Below are positions 1 to 9,026 of a stretch of 64,000 bases of DNA, piece by piece; position 1 is the stretch's first letter, and every line of letters begins with the position of its first letter. Position numbers and translations under genes: made by a program. Under the pieces are notes generated by a model that saw only the letters and a program-made list of their open reading frames with translations, did no database searches and was not told where the DNA came from. Origin of the DNA: Oscillibacter faecalis_A (GTDB lineage: Bacteria; Bacillota; Clostridia; Oscillospirales; Oscillospiraceae); assembly GCF_029218125.1 (NCBI RefSeq), contig NZ_JARFXX010000008.1, positions 1 through 64,000 on the forward strand. The letters run 5' to 3'.

Positions 1-1060
1 ACCGTCCCTCCAGCTCCGACTATGCTGACGGTTATATCTACTACCGCTACGGCAAGAGCAAGGAGACTTACTTCTCCCGCAGTGAACTGAATAGTTACAA
101 ATTCTACTACAGCGACAGTGACTACGGCGATTATGACCTTGACCAGTTGAGCTTTGTCTCCGACAAGAGCTTCTCCGGCCCCGTCAAGCTCTCCTTCACC
201 GTCTACGGCGGCTCCGGCTCCAAGACCAACCAGTCCGCCTCCGGCACGCTCATCATCTCTACCACCGGCAGCTCTTCCTCCTCCAAGGGGGACGTCACCT
301 ACACTGTCAAGGCCAATGATTCCGTTTCCCTCAGCGGCCGGGATTTTGATAAGTTCTATGACAACAACTGCTCCGGCACTTTCAAGTACGTGGTCTTTGA
401 CCGTCCCTCCAGCTCCGACTATGCTGACGGTTATATCTACTACCGCTACGGCAAGAGCAAGGAGACTTACTTCTCCCGCAGTGAACTGAATAGTTACAAA
501 TTCTACTACAGCGACAGTGACTACGGTGATTATGACCTTGACGAGCTGAGCTTTGTCTCCGACAGGAGCTTTACCGGCCCCGTCAAGCTCTCCTTCACCG
601 TCTACGGCGGCTCCGGCTCCAAGACCAACCAGTCCGCCTCCGGCACGCTCATCATCTCTACCACCGGCAGCTCTTCCTCCTCCAAGGGGGACATCACCTA
701 CACTGTCAAGGCCAATGATTCCGTTTCCCTCAGCGGCCGGGATTTTGATAAGTTCTATGACAACAACTGCTCCGGCACCTTCAAGTACGTGGTCTTTGAC
801 CGTCCCTCCAGCTCCGACTATGCTGACGGTTATATCTACTACCGCTACGGCAAGAGCAAGGAGACTTACTTCTCCCGCAGTGAACTGAATAGTTACAAAT
901 TCTACTACAGCGACAGTGACTACGGCGATTATGACCTTGACCAGTTGAGCTTTGTCTCCGACAAGAGCTTCTCCGGCCCCGTCAAGCTCTCCTTCACCGT
1001 CTACGGCGGCTCCGGCTCCAAGACCAACCAGTCCGCCTCCGGCACACTGGTCATTTCCAC
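1..1060 (+). repeat. 399-bp in-frame tandem repeats in the surface protein gene
   Basis: Full copies lie at 147-545 and 546-944, with a partial copy at 1-146 and another from 945 to about 1060. The period is exactly 399 bp (133 codons). The two full copies differ at only about ten positions by eye. More copies may lie left of the window. Confidence 0.95.
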
Positions 1061-2315
1061 CGGCGCCAACAGTTCCACGGTCTCCCGCTACAGCGGCAAC
1101 ATCCGCTACAGCACCACTCCCAGCACCGCGCTTCAGATCAACCCCAATGACCTTGCCCGGTTCTACAGCAAGAACGTCCCTGGCGCCGCGCTGCGGTATG
1201 TGGTCCTCACCGGCATTCCCTCTACCGGCAGCCTGTACTATAACTATTACGGCACCAGCCAGTACGGTGTTTCCAGCCGTATGCAGCTGACGTCCTCCTC
1301 CGCCTCCGGCAAGGTGTTCTCCTTCAGCCCCTCCAGCACCAGTGAGTACGCCCTGTCCGAGCTGACCTACATCCCCAGCGGCAGCAATTACTGCACGGCG
1401 GTCTCCTTCGCGGCCTACGGCTCCGATGGCAGCACCGTCACCGGCAGCATTCTCATTTCCGTCACGGCCTCCGCCGTGGCTGAGGTGTACACTGTGGCCA
1501 CCAAGGGTACCTCTGTCAGCTTCCCGGCCTCCTCCGTGTACAGCGCCGTGTCTGCCGCCACCGGTTCCGGCCTTGCCTCCATCCAGCTTCTGGAGCTGCC
1601 CACCGCCACCTCCGGCGTGCTGTACTGCGGCTCCACCCGTGCTGACCTCACCACGAATTATAGCTATACCAGCAACTCCGACTCCATGACTCAGCTCCGC
1701 TTTGTTCCTAATGGCGCCTATACCGGCTCCGTTTCCATTCCCTACGTGGCGCTGGGCAGCAGCGGTACCGCCATTGCCGCCGGTACGGTGAGCATCGGTA
1801 TTGTCAACAGCGTGAAGAAGTTCACCGACATCTCCACCTCTACATGGTGCTATAAGTACATCACAGAGCTTTCCGACGCCAATATCATCTCCGGCTATTC
1901 CAACGGCTCCTTCCAGGAGAAGAACACCATCACCTACGGCGCGGCGCTGAAGCTCATCATGCTGGCCGCCGGCTACTCTGAGCAGGCGCCCACCACAAAG
2001 GGCAGCACCTTCAGCGGCTATCTGACCCGCGCCAAGGCCGATGGTCTGGTAGAGGGCAATCCCAAGCTCAACGGCTCCATCACCCGGCTCCAGATTGCCC
2101 AGATTGCCGCTAAGGCCATGAAGCTCTCCGTCACCAATCTCTCCAACAAGAAGCCCTTCACCGACACCAACGACGTCTACGTGCAGGCTTTGAATGCCGC
2201 CGGTATTATCGAGGGCTATTTTGCCAACGGCTCCAGCACCTATAAGCCCAATAACACCCTCACCCGCGGTCAGGTTTCCGCTATCGTCTGGAGAATGCGG
2301 AACTACAACAAATAA
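1..2315 (+). CDS. SLH-anchored repeat surface protein (3' part only)
   Basis: The frame is open from base 3, so only the C-terminal ~770 residues are present. The first ~350 residues are copies of a 133-residue Ser/Tyr/Gly-rich unit (SFVSDKSFSGPVKLSF...GDYDLD), followed by diverged relatives of that unit. The last ~180 residues hold three S-layer homology domains: KKFTDIS..., a weaker middle one with TRAKADGLVEGN, and KPFTDTNDVYVQALNAAGII. By family knowledge SLH domains bind pyruvylated secondary cell-wall polymer, so this should be an exported surface or S-layer-associated protein. The TTG at 147 is internal to a repeat and is not the real start. An intrinsic terminator follows the stop. 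Confidence 0.9.
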   Translation, partial: RPSSSDYADGYIYYRYGKSKETYFSRSELNSYKFYYSDSDYGDYDLDQLSFVSDKSFSGPVKLSFTVYGGSGSKTNQSASGTLIISTTGSSSSSKGDVTYTVKANDSVSLSGRDFDKFYDNNCSGTFKYVVFDRPSSSDYADGYIYYRYGKSKETYFSRSELNSYKFYYSDSDYGDYDLDELSFVSDRSFTGPVKLSFTVYGGSGSKTNQSASGTLIISTTGSSSSSKGDITYTVKANDSVSLSGRDFDKFYDNNCSGTFKYVVFDRPSSSDYADGYIYYRYGKSKETYFSRSELNSYKFYYSDSDYGDYDLDQLSFVSDKSFSGPVKLSFTVYGGSGSKTNQSASGTLVISTGANSSTVSRYSGNIRYSTTPSTALQINPNDLARFYSKNVPGAALRYVVLTGIPSTGSLYYNYYGTSQYGVSSRMQLTSSSASGKVFSFSPSSTSEYALSELTYIPSGSNYCTAVSFAAYGSDGSTVTGSILISVTASAVAEVYTVATKGTSVSFPASSVYSAVSAATGSGLASIQLLELPTATSGVLYCGSTRADLTTNYSYTSNSDSMTQLRFVPNGAYTGSVSIPYVALGSSGTAIAAGTVSIGIVNSVKKFTDISTSTWCYKYITELSDANIISGYSNGSFQEKNTITYGAALKLIMLAAGYSEQAPTTKGSTFSGYLTRAKADGLVEGNPKLNGSITRLQIAQIAAKAMKLSVTNLSNKKPFTDTNDVYVQALNAAGIIEGYFANGSSTYKPNNTLTRGQVSAIVWRMRNYNK

Positions 2316-2332
2316 ATTCCACATCGCATAAA

Positions 2333-2367
2333 CAAAGGGGCACTATCCATCGGATAGTGCCCCTTTG
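2333..2367. terminator. Intrinsic terminator between convergent genes
   Basis: Perfect 16-bp stem (2333-2348 with 2352-2367) and a 3-nt ATC loop. It sits between the convergent ends of the surface protein gene (+) and the pyruvyl-transferase fusion gene (-) and could serve both. Confidence 0.85.
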
Positions 2368-2393
2368 TTGCACGTTTTTGTGCAACACGCGCC

Positions 2394-4700
2394 TTATTTT
2401 TTTAATTTCCGTCTGATTTTCTCCTTGACCTCCGGGCTCAGCAGCCGTCCCGCCGCCCGCACCGGCAGGCTCGGCAGCTTGAAAAACCGCCGCCGTACCG
2501 CCGCAAACGGCTCCACGGCATAGCTCGCGAAAAACGCCGCCCGATCCGCTGCCGGGGCAATGGGCCCCGCCAGCCGGGGATTGCCCGCCACGGCCCGTTC
2601 CACCGGGAACGGCCGGCAGGCCAGCGCCAGCTTGTCAAAGACATAGCTGCCGTGGGGCGTGTTCACCAGCAGCAGGCTGATGCCCTCGTGCTGCTGCTCG
2701 GCGAATTCCTCCGGCTTCAGTCCCCAAAGGTCTCCCAGCGTAAAATCGCCGGGCCGGTTCAAATTCGTATATTGGCAGCAGTGACAGCTCTGCCGCAGAA
2801 ACAGCGCCCGTCCGAACGCCCGGCCAAAGCCTGTGGCGAACAGCGGCGCGGAATCCACGGTTCCGTCCGTATAGGCTACGGTGAAATGGCTGTTTTTCCA
2901 GCCCTCCACCTTATCGCGGAAGCGCACATTGGCCAACTGCTTCCGCTTTTTCGCCTCAATGGCCCGTGCCTCCGCCTCCCACACGCCGGGAGAGGGCACC
3001 CCATGGCAAACCAAATCACAGGTAGTCAGATTTTCCGGCCGCCCGCCAAGATAGTGGTACAGCCCGTCCACCTGACAAGGCGTGCCGGTGAACAGTACCG
3101 GTCTTGTTTTCAGGGCCTCCTTCACCTCCCGGAACACACCGGAAAGATCGCTCTGGACATATTTGGCCCCCCGCAGCCGCCACAGGTCCTCCTTGCGGAA
3201 GCAGGCAACGTGCCGCAAATGCTGCTGTCCGTCCAGCGCCGCGCCGAATACCACGCCGCCGCCCTCCAGCACATAGTCCGCAATAGCGGTAAAAGCGCCG
3301 CCGGAGGTAGAATCTCGCCGCACGGCCGCGTCCCGGTTCCACGCAGCAAAGGCCGCCGGCAGATGCGCCGGTCCCCGTTCATGGAGCAGCGGGCAGATGC
3401 TTGTGCAACGCCCGCAGTGGACGCATTGATCCAAATCGACCTCCGGGAAATCAAATCCCGTCCGGTCCCGCACCATGCGGATAGCATTCTTAGGGCACCC
3501 GGCGGCGCAGGCCGTGCAGCCGGTACAGCGGCTTCGGTCCGCCAGTCTCGGAACGCTTGCCGCGCCCTGCTCTGTCTGCTTTTCCGGCGCATAGAGCCGG
3601 TTTTCCAGCGCGGCGGAAAGATACGCAAAGGAAGCCCCCCGGGCGGCGGTCAGCGCCGCCTCCACCCTTTCCCAGTCGATAGAAGCGTCCAGCGCCGCGG
3701 TGCTGCCTGTGCCGATGACCCGGTCCGTCAGCCCCAAGCGGCCAAGGATGCTCGCCGTTCGGGAGCGCTCCGGCGCCGCCAGCTCTGCCGGAGACACCGT
3801 GGTGAAAAACGGCCGGTGGAACTGAACGGAAAATACTGTCCCATGGAAGGAATTGGTCACCACATAGGCAGCATTTCGGAACAGGCTCAGAAACTCCGCC
3901 GGGCCCGCATCCAAGATCTGCCGGGCCTTGGGGTGAACCCTTCGGCGAATGCCGCAGAGCTGCACCACCGGCAGCCCCGTCTCCGCCGCCAGACGCTCCA
4001 CATATGGCGTCAGGGCGCCGGGAGCACTGATGCAGTAGCAGAGAATGTACCCGCCGGCGGGATAGTCCGCCGGGTGGTTTGCCATGGCGGCCCACTGCTC
4101 CGCTGTCAGCAGCAGCGTGGGGTCCAGCACCTCCGCCGCCTCTCGGCCGGCCGTGTCCGCGATAATGGCGCAGCCCTGCCGCTCCCGGGCGGAAAGATGG
4201 GAAAAGCCCTCTAAATAGCCCTTCAGCTCCGTCTGCATCCCCTCCGGGATAACCGGGATGCCGAAGGAGGGCGCGTAGGCAATGCGGCGCTTTTGGGAAA
4301 ACGTGCCGAAAAACACCGGGTCAAAGCGCCCATCCGGGAAAATTTTCGGGTTCCAGATCTGGTCGCTGCCGGAGAGAAGCACATCGTAGGGCAGTGCCCC
4401 CGCCGCCAGCTCGTCCCAGCTCCGATAGTGCCGCGCCGAGATGTGCAGCCGCTCCCGGCTGAACTGCTCAAACCGCCGGTAGCGCTCCGAGAGCGCCCCA
4501 TAGTGCAGGGCCGTGTGGGCGTCATGAGCGGCAGAGCCAAGCCCTGTGGGCCGTCGGAACAGCGCGTTGTCCTGATTGACATAGTAGTCCACGATCTCGC
4601 AGTCCCACCCCAGCGACTCCACAGCCCGCTCCGTGGCGGCAGCCTGAAGCAGCGCGCCGTAGTGGTGGATATGGTAAAAGGTGACAAGTCCCGCTTTCAA
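2394..4700 (-). CDS. Polysaccharide pyruvyl transferase / FrhB-type iron-sulfur fusion protein
   Basis: Residues 1 to ~345 (MKAGLVTFYHIHHYGALLQA, ...DVLLSGSDQIWNPK..., ...NSFHGTVFSVQFHRPF) match the polysaccharide pyruvyl transferase family. Two ferredoxin-type 4Fe-4S motifs follow, with Cys at 392/395/398/402 and 426/429/432/436. The rest matches the coenzyme F420 hydrogenase/dehydrogenase beta subunit family (TSGGAF, GTPCQVDGLYHYL, CDLVCHGVPSP, GDFTLGDLWG). Known relatives lie in cell-wall glycan loci. Pyruvylation of wall polymer would create the ligand for SLH domains, and SLH genes flank this region, but the substrate is an inference. It lies 18 bp downstream of the dCMP deaminase gene, probably in the same transcript. 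Confidence 0.85.
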   Translation of the reverse strand: MKAGLVTFYHIHHYGALLQAAATERAVESLGWDCEIVDYYVNQDNALFRRPTGLGSAAHDAHTALHYGALSERYRRFEQFSRERLHISARHYRSWDELAAGALPYDVLLSGSDQIWNPKIFPDGRFDPVFFGTFSQKRRIAYAPSFGIPVIPEGMQTELKGYLEGFSHLSARERQGCAIIADTAGREAAEVLDPTLLLTAEQWAAMANHPADYPAGGYILCYCISAPGALTPYVERLAAETGLPVVQLCGIRRRVHPKARQILDAGPAEFLSLFRNAAYVVTNSFHGTVFSVQFHRPFFTTVSPAELAAPERSRTASILGRLGLTDRVIGTGSTAALDASIDWERVEAALTAARGASFAYLSAALENRLYAPEKQTEQGAASVPRLADRSRCTGCTACAAGCPKNAIRMVRDRTGFDFPEVDLDQCVHCGRCTSICPLLHERGPAHLPAAFAAWNRDAAVRRDSTSGGAFTAIADYVLEGGGVVFGAALDGQQHLRHVACFRKEDLWRLRGAKYVQSDLSGVFREVKEALKTRPVLFTGTPCQVDGLYHYLGGRPENLTTCDLVCHGVPSPGVWEAEARAIEAKKRKQLANVRFRDKVEGWKNSHFTVAYTDGTVDSAPLFATGFGRAFGRALFLRQSCHCCQYTNLNRPGDFTLGDLWGLKPEEFAEQQHEGISLLLVNTPHGSYVFDKLALACRPFPVERAVAGNPRLAGPIAPAADRAAFFASYAVEPFAAVRRRFFKLPSLPVRAAGRLLSPEVKEKIRRKLKK

Positions 4701-4718
4701 AAAGCTACTTCCTTTCCG

Positions 4719-5219
4719 TTACTTCAAGTCCATGACCACATTTTCTGGGGTCATGAGGTCGTCCTCGGCGATCCACGTCTCCACAGGCACCACCTCAAAC
4801 TCCGTTTTCGTCCGGCGGATGACCACCCGCTCAAGCCCCGCATTGATGACCATGCGGCGGCACATAAGGCAGGAGGTGGCATCCGGCAGCAGCTCCCCGG
4901 TGGCGGCGTTACGCCCCACCAGATAAATGGTGCCGCCTACCATATCCCGCCGGGAGGCGGAAATGATGGCGTTGGCCTCGGCATGGACGCTGCGGCACAG
5001 CTCGTACCGCTCCCCACGGGGGACGTTCATGGCCTCCCGGGAGCAATAGCCCATATCTACGCAGTTGGCCCGCCCCCGTGGCGCACCGTTGTACCCGGTG
5101 GAGATAATCTCATCGTTTTTCACGATAATAGCGCCGTAGACCCGCCGCAGGCAGGTAGCCCGCTCCAAAACGGTTTCGGCAATATCCAGATAATAATTTT
5201 CTTTACTGATTCGTTCCAT
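4719..5219 (-). CDS. dCMP/cytidine deaminase family protein
   Basis: 166 residues from the ATG at 5219, which has a G-rich ribosome binding site six bases upstream. An in-frame TTG at 5237 is the alternative start. It has the zinc-dependent deaminase signature: HAEANA (metal-binding His and catalytic Glu) and, further on, TSCLMC supplying two Cys ligands in place of the usual PCxxC. Family members convert dCMP to dUMP for dTMP synthesis; ComEB-type proteins share the fold. A plausible promoter lies at 5271-5299. The downstream gene follows after 18 bp. Confidence 0.87.
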   Translation of the reverse strand: MERISKENYYLDIAETVLERATCLRRVYGAIIVKNDEIISTGYNGAPRGRANCVDMGYCSREAMNVPRGERYELCRSVHAEANAIISASRRDMVGGTIYLVGRNAATGELLPDATSCLMCRRMVINAGLERVVIRRTKTEFEVVPVETWIAEDDLMTPENVVMDLK

Positions 5220-5270
5220 GGGTTGTCCCCCCCGCAAGTCTCACCGGCCATATCGCCGTATTTTCGCCTA

Positions 5271-5299
5271 TTTTATCACAGTCTCTGCCCTCTTGCCAA
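5271..5299 (-). promoter_or_regulatory. Putative sigma-A promoter for the dCMP deaminase gene
   Basis: On the minus strand TTGGCA (5294-5299), 17-bp spacer, ATAAAA (5271-5276). The -10 box is only moderately good. Confidence 0.45.
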
Positions 5300-5309
5300 G
5301 GGCGGTACG

Positions 5310-7700
5310 TTATTTCATCGTCACCACCGTGACGCCACTCTCGCCCTCGCCGTAAACGCCGAGGCGGAAGGACTTCACGTTCTTGTTCCGCCGCAGAATC
5401 TCATGCACCGCCTTCCGCAGTGCGCCGGTGCCCTTGCCGTGGATAATGGTGACGGTCTCCAGATGGCCCATCACCGCGCTGGAGAGGAACGTTTCCACTA
5501 CGCTCTCCGCCTCCAGTGTCTCCATGCCCCGGATGTCCAGCTCCCGGCTGGCGGCGGTGCGCAGCCCCATTACGCTGCTCCGCACCGGTCTCGGGGCCTT
5601 TTTCTTTATGGCCGCCCGCTCATCGTCCTCAATGAGCCGCACCTCATTGGCCTCGGCCTTCATCTTCAGAATGCCCGCCTTGAGCTGCAGCGTTCCGTCA
5701 CTGCCGACGCTCACCACCTCCGCCGGAGTGCTGATGCCGGGAATCTCCACAAGGTCGCCCTTTTGAATGGGGCGGCTGGGCTTGGGGATGGGGGCCTGCC
5801 GGGCATCGTATTTGTCCACAGCCTCCTCCGCCTCGTTGAGCTGGCGGCGCAGCTCCGCCCGGGCCTCGTTGGCATTTATGGTCCGCTCGGCCTTAGCTTG
5901 CTCCTTCCGCATTTTCTCCAGCTCGGCAAACACGGCGTCGGACGCGGAGCGGGCATCCCGCAGAATGCGCTTGGCCTCGGCCTCGCCCCGGCTGCGGGCA
6001 TTGTCCTTGGCCCGCTGCATCTGCTCCCGGAACTCCCGGGCCTTTCGTGCGTCCTCCTCCCGCTGGCGGTAGAGGCGGTCCGCCTCCTGCTCCCGCTTTT
6101 CCAATGCCTGCCGCTTTTCCTCCAACTGCGTCAGCACATCCTCGAACCGCACGGTATCTCCGCTGATCTGACTCTGTGCGTCCGTGATGACAGCCTCCGG
6201 CAGTCCAAGCCGCCGGGAGATGGCAAAGGCGTTGGACTTGCCGGGAATGCCGATGAGCAGCCGGTACGTGGGGCTCAGGGTCTCCACATTGAACTCACAG
6301 GAGGCGTTTTCCACCCCCGGCGTGGTCATGGCAAAGGTCTTCAGCTCCGCATAGTGCGTGGTGGCGGCAGACTTCGCTCCCAGTGCCCGCACGTGCTGGA
6401 TGATGGCAATGGCCAGTGCCGCGCCCTCAATGGGGTCCGTTCCGGCCCCCAGCTCGTCAAAGAGAATCAGACTGTCACGGTCCGCTTCCTCCAGAATGGA
6501 GACAATGGTTTTCATGTGGGCGGAGAAGGTAGAGAGGCTCTGCTCGATGCTCTGCTCATCACCGATGTCCGCCAGCACCCGCTCATAGACAGACACCTCG
6601 CTGCGGTCCCCGGCTGGAATGTGCAGGCCGCACTGGGTCATCAGCGTCAGCAGCCCCAGCGTTTTCAAACTGACAGTCTTGCCGCCGGTATTGGGGCCGG
6701 TAATGACCAGTGTATCAAAGGCGCCGCCCAGCTCAATGTCGATGGGCACCGCCTTTTTCGGGTCCAGCAGCGGGTGCCGGGCTTTCCGCAGGCGGATGGC
6801 CCCGTCCCGCCGCACCAGCGGCCGGACAGCGTTCATTTTGTAGCTCAGCTCACCCCGGGCGAAAATCAGATCCAGCCGCACCAGCGTGTCATGGTCCCAC
6901 AGAATATCCTCCCGGTGGGCGGCAGCGTCAGCGGACAGCTCCGCTAAAATGCGGTCGATCTCCGCCTGCTCCTTGGCCTGCAGCTCCGCGTACTCGTTAT
7001 TGGCCTGCACCACCCCCATAGGCTCCACAAACACAGTGGCTCCGGTGGAGGAAACATCGTGAACAAGTCCCGGCAGATTGCCCTTCTGGTCCGCCTTCAC
7101 CGGCACCACAAAGCGCCCGTCCCGCTGGGTGATGATGTTCTCCTGCAAGACCTTGGAATAGCTGGGAGAGGAAATGATTTTCTGCAAAATCTGGCGACTT
7201 TTGGCCAGCGCCGAGCGCATATGGCGGCGGATATCCCCCAGCTCCGGGCTGGCGGCGTCCGCCACGGTATTTTCATCCGGAATGCAGCGGCGAATTTTAT
7301 CCTCCAAAAAACGGTTGCCGTGAAGGGACAGGAACAGCGAATCAAGGGCTGTTGACTCCATATTATCCGCATTGAAATACTCCTTGGCCCGTCTGGCAGA
7401 ATACAGCAGATCGCCGATGCGAATCAGCTCCGGGAGATTGAGGCTGCCGCCACGGTCTGCCCGGTCCAGCAGCTCCCGCACCGGCTTCACGCCGGAAAAG
7501 CCCGGCGCGCCGTGAAGGGCGCTCATGGTGCGGGCACCGTCCGTCTGATCCAGCAGGCGCAGCACATCCTCGTAGTCCGTTTCCGGCCGGACAGCCAGCG
7601 CCAGCGCCTTGGCCTCCTCGCTGACCGCCTGATCCGCCAACAGCTGCAAGACCCGGGGCAGCTCCAATGTACGGATGGATTTATCGAATAATTCGCTCAT
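5310..7700 (-). CDS. mutS2: Endonuclease MutS2
   Basis: 796 residues, normal for MutS2. The MutS-type ATPase has Walker A GPNTGGKT at about residues 331-338 and Walker B LILFDELGAGTD near 412. A long charged coiled-coil region follows (about 500-620). The C-terminal ~75 residues form an Smr nuclease domain (ELDIRGMETLEAE, IIHGKGTGALRKAV). MutS2 acts on branched DNA and on collided ribosomes in Firmicutes rather than in mismatch repair. The start ATG has an AGGAG site. It lies 56 bp downstream of recO, so probably in the same operon. Confidence 0.96.
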   Translation of the reverse strand: MSELFDKSIRTLELPRVLQLLADQAVSEEAKALALAVRPETDYEDVLRLLDQTDGARTMSALHGAPGFSGVKPVRELLDRADRGGSLNLPELIRIGDLLYSARRAKEYFNADNMESTALDSLFLSLHGNRFLEDKIRRCIPDENTVADAASPELGDIRRHMRSALAKSRQILQKIISSPSYSKVLQENIITQRDGRFVVPVKADQKGNLPGLVHDVSSTGATVFVEPMGVVQANNEYAELQAKEQAEIDRILAELSADAAAHREDILWDHDTLVRLDLIFARGELSYKMNAVRPLVRRDGAIRLRKARHPLLDPKKAVPIDIELGGAFDTLVITGPNTGGKTVSLKTLGLLTLMTQCGLHIPAGDRSEVSVYERVLADIGDEQSIEQSLSTFSAHMKTIVSILEEADRDSLILFDELGAGTDPIEGAALAIAIIQHVRALGAKSAATTHYAELKTFAMTTPGVENASCEFNVETLSPTYRLLIGIPGKSNAFAISRRLGLPEAVITDAQSQISGDTVRFEDVLTQLEEKRQALEKREQEADRLYRQREEDARKAREFREQMQRAKDNARSRGEAEAKRILRDARSASDAVFAELEKMRKEQAKAERTINANEARAELRRQLNEAEEAVDKYDARQAPIPKPSRPIQKGDLVEIPGISTPAEVVSVGSDGTLQLKAGILKMKAEANEVRLIEDDERAAIKKKAPRPVRSSVMGLRTAASRELDIRGMETLEAESVVETFLSSAVMGHLETVTIIHGKGTGALRKAVHEILRRNKNVKSFRLGVYGEGESGVTVVTMK

Positions 7701-7756
7701 AGTTACTCCTGATCGTATTTTTAATTTCCTAAGTTACGATGTATTTCAATTTTCAC

Positions 7757-8518
7757 TCATGCCATACCCTGTACGCTCTTGTAAAAGTCCAACGTTTTGA
7801 AGCCCCGCTCCAACTGCGCGGCGAGGAATGCCTCCGCCGCGGCGGACAGCCGCTTCTGGGCCTCCGACCCCAGCGTAAAGGAATACAGCCGCTTGGCATC
7901 GCCGTAGACAATGTGCCGCAACGCCGCAAGGGAATCCGGGCACAGCGGCAGTCCCCGCCGCTCGCCGCCCCCGCAGGTGCCACAGCGGAGCACACCGTCC
8001 AACACATCGAAAAACGGCTGCTCCGGGTCCTGCCGCCCGCAGTAGGCGCAGGTGTCCGCCAGCGGCGCATACCCCGCAAGGCACAATAGCTTCAACTCAA
8101 AGGCCGCTTTCACCAAGGGCAGTGGCTTGTGCAGCACGGAGATGGCGTACAGCCCATTCAAAAGGTGACTTAAAAGCTCCTGATGGGGCGCGTCCTCTGT
8201 GGCAACGGCCTCCGTCAGTTCCGCGAAGTAAAACCCCAGCACCATAGCCGCCAAATCCGTCCGCAATCCGGCGAACAGATCCAGCGTGGTGCCCTCGTTA
8301 GCGTAGTACCAATCGCCCTTTTTGTAGAGCGTCCACTCCGAATAGGCCAGCGGCTGGGCGCAGGCGGCAAATTTGCAGCTCTTGCGCCGCGCCCCCCGGG
8401 CAATGACCGCGATCTTACCCTGCTCCGCAGTCAGAACGGTCAGAATTTTGTCGGCGTCCCGGGTCTCCGTTTCCCGCAGGACCACGCCCCTTGTCACGAT
8501 ATACGGCGTCCCGGCCAC
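7757..8518 (-). CDS. recO: DNA repair protein RecO
   Basis: 253 residues from the GTG at 8518, placed because RecO proteins begin just before the conserved VTRGVVLRETETRDADK stretch and because an AGGTGGTGAG site precedes it; the frame is open further upstream. It has the N-terminal OB fold followed by a Cys4 zinc motif (CAYCGRQ...CGTCGG). RecO loads RecA on SSB-coated DNA with RecR. mutS2 follows in the same direction, and a promoter sits at 8562-8589. Confidence 0.94.
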   Translation of the reverse strand: MAGTPYIVTRGVVLRETETRDADKILTVLTAEQGKIAVIARGARRKSCKFAACAQPLAYSEWTLYKKGDWYYANEGTTLDLFAGLRTDLAAMVLGFYFAELTEAVATEDAPHQELLSHLLNGLYAISVLHKPLPLVKAAFELKLLCLAGYAPLADTCAYCGRQDPEQPFFDVLDGVLRCGTCGGGERRGLPLCPDSLAALRHIVYGDAKRLYSFTLGSEAQKRLSAAAEAFLAAQLERGFKTLDFYKSVQGMA

Positions 8519-8561
8519 CTTCTCACCACCTATGCCCACGATATCAGGCCATCTGCTCTTT

Positions 8562-8589
8562 ATTATAGCATATCCCGGAAGCATTTCAA
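8562..8589 (-). promoter_or_regulatory. Sigma-A promoter for recO-mutS2
   Basis: Minus strand TTGAAA (8584-8589), 16-bp spacer, TATAAT (8562-8567), about 45 bp upstream of the chosen recO start. Confidence 0.75.
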
Positions 8590-8684
8590 GAAATACAGCG
8601 GATTCCAAGTTCTTCCCGCCGCAAAATCGCGCAAAGCGGAGAAAAAGCTGCTTTTCCGCCTGCGGCCAAAAAGCCCCCCAACGC

Positions 8685-8719
8685 AAAAAAAAGAAACCGG
8701 AAGCGTTGCTTCCGGTTTC
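8685..8719 (-). terminator. Intrinsic terminator after rpsR
   Basis: Perfect 12-bp stem (8693-8704 with 8708-8719) followed on the minus strand by a run of eight T. It ends the rpsF-ssb-rpsR transcript. Confidence 0.92.
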
Positions 8720-8747
8720 TTAAATACAGAACAATGCTTGCCGCGCC

Positions 8748-9002
8748 TTAGTCGGTGACGTAGGGCAGCAGAGCGATCTGACGGGCACGCTTAATGGCCT
8801 CAGTCAGCTGACGCTGATGCATGGCGCAGGTGCCGGTGGTCCGACGGGGCAGAATCTTGGAACGCTCAGAAACGAAACGACGCAGCTTGGCGGCGTCCTT
8901 ATAATCGATGCTCTCGCACTTCTCGGCGCAGAACTGGCAGACCTTACGGCGCTTGTTGCCGCGGGCGGGGCGAGCGGGACGAGCTTCACGATCGAAAGCC
9001 AT
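8748..9002 (-). CDS. rpsR: 30S ribosomal protein S18
   Basis: 84 residues. It contains the S18 core with KVCQFCAEKCESIDYKD, then LRRFVSERSKILPRRTTGTC and the QRQLTEAIKRARQIALLPY tail. It binds 16S rRNA next to S6. Last gene of the conserved rpsF-ssb-rpsR operon, preceded by an AGGAGG site. Two Cys pairs indicate the zinc-binding form of S18. Confidence 0.98.
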   Translation of the reverse strand: MAFDREARPARPARGNKRRKVCQFCAEKCESIDYKDAAKLRRFVSERSKILPRRTTGTCAMHQRQLTEAIKRARQIALLPYVTD

Positions 9003-9026
9003 GATTGCTTCCTCCTTTTAGTAATA

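Noticed and set aside
147..489. Plus-strand Pro/Ser/Ala-rich frames inside the surface protein gene
   Set aside because: They repeat with the 399-bp unit and are out-of-frame shadows of the SLH gene.
2652..4214. Long 520-codon plus-strand frame opposite the pyruvyl-transferase fusion
   Set aside because: No domain or ribosome binding site; an antisense shadow of a GC-rich gene. The same applies to the 884-codon frame at 4293-6947.
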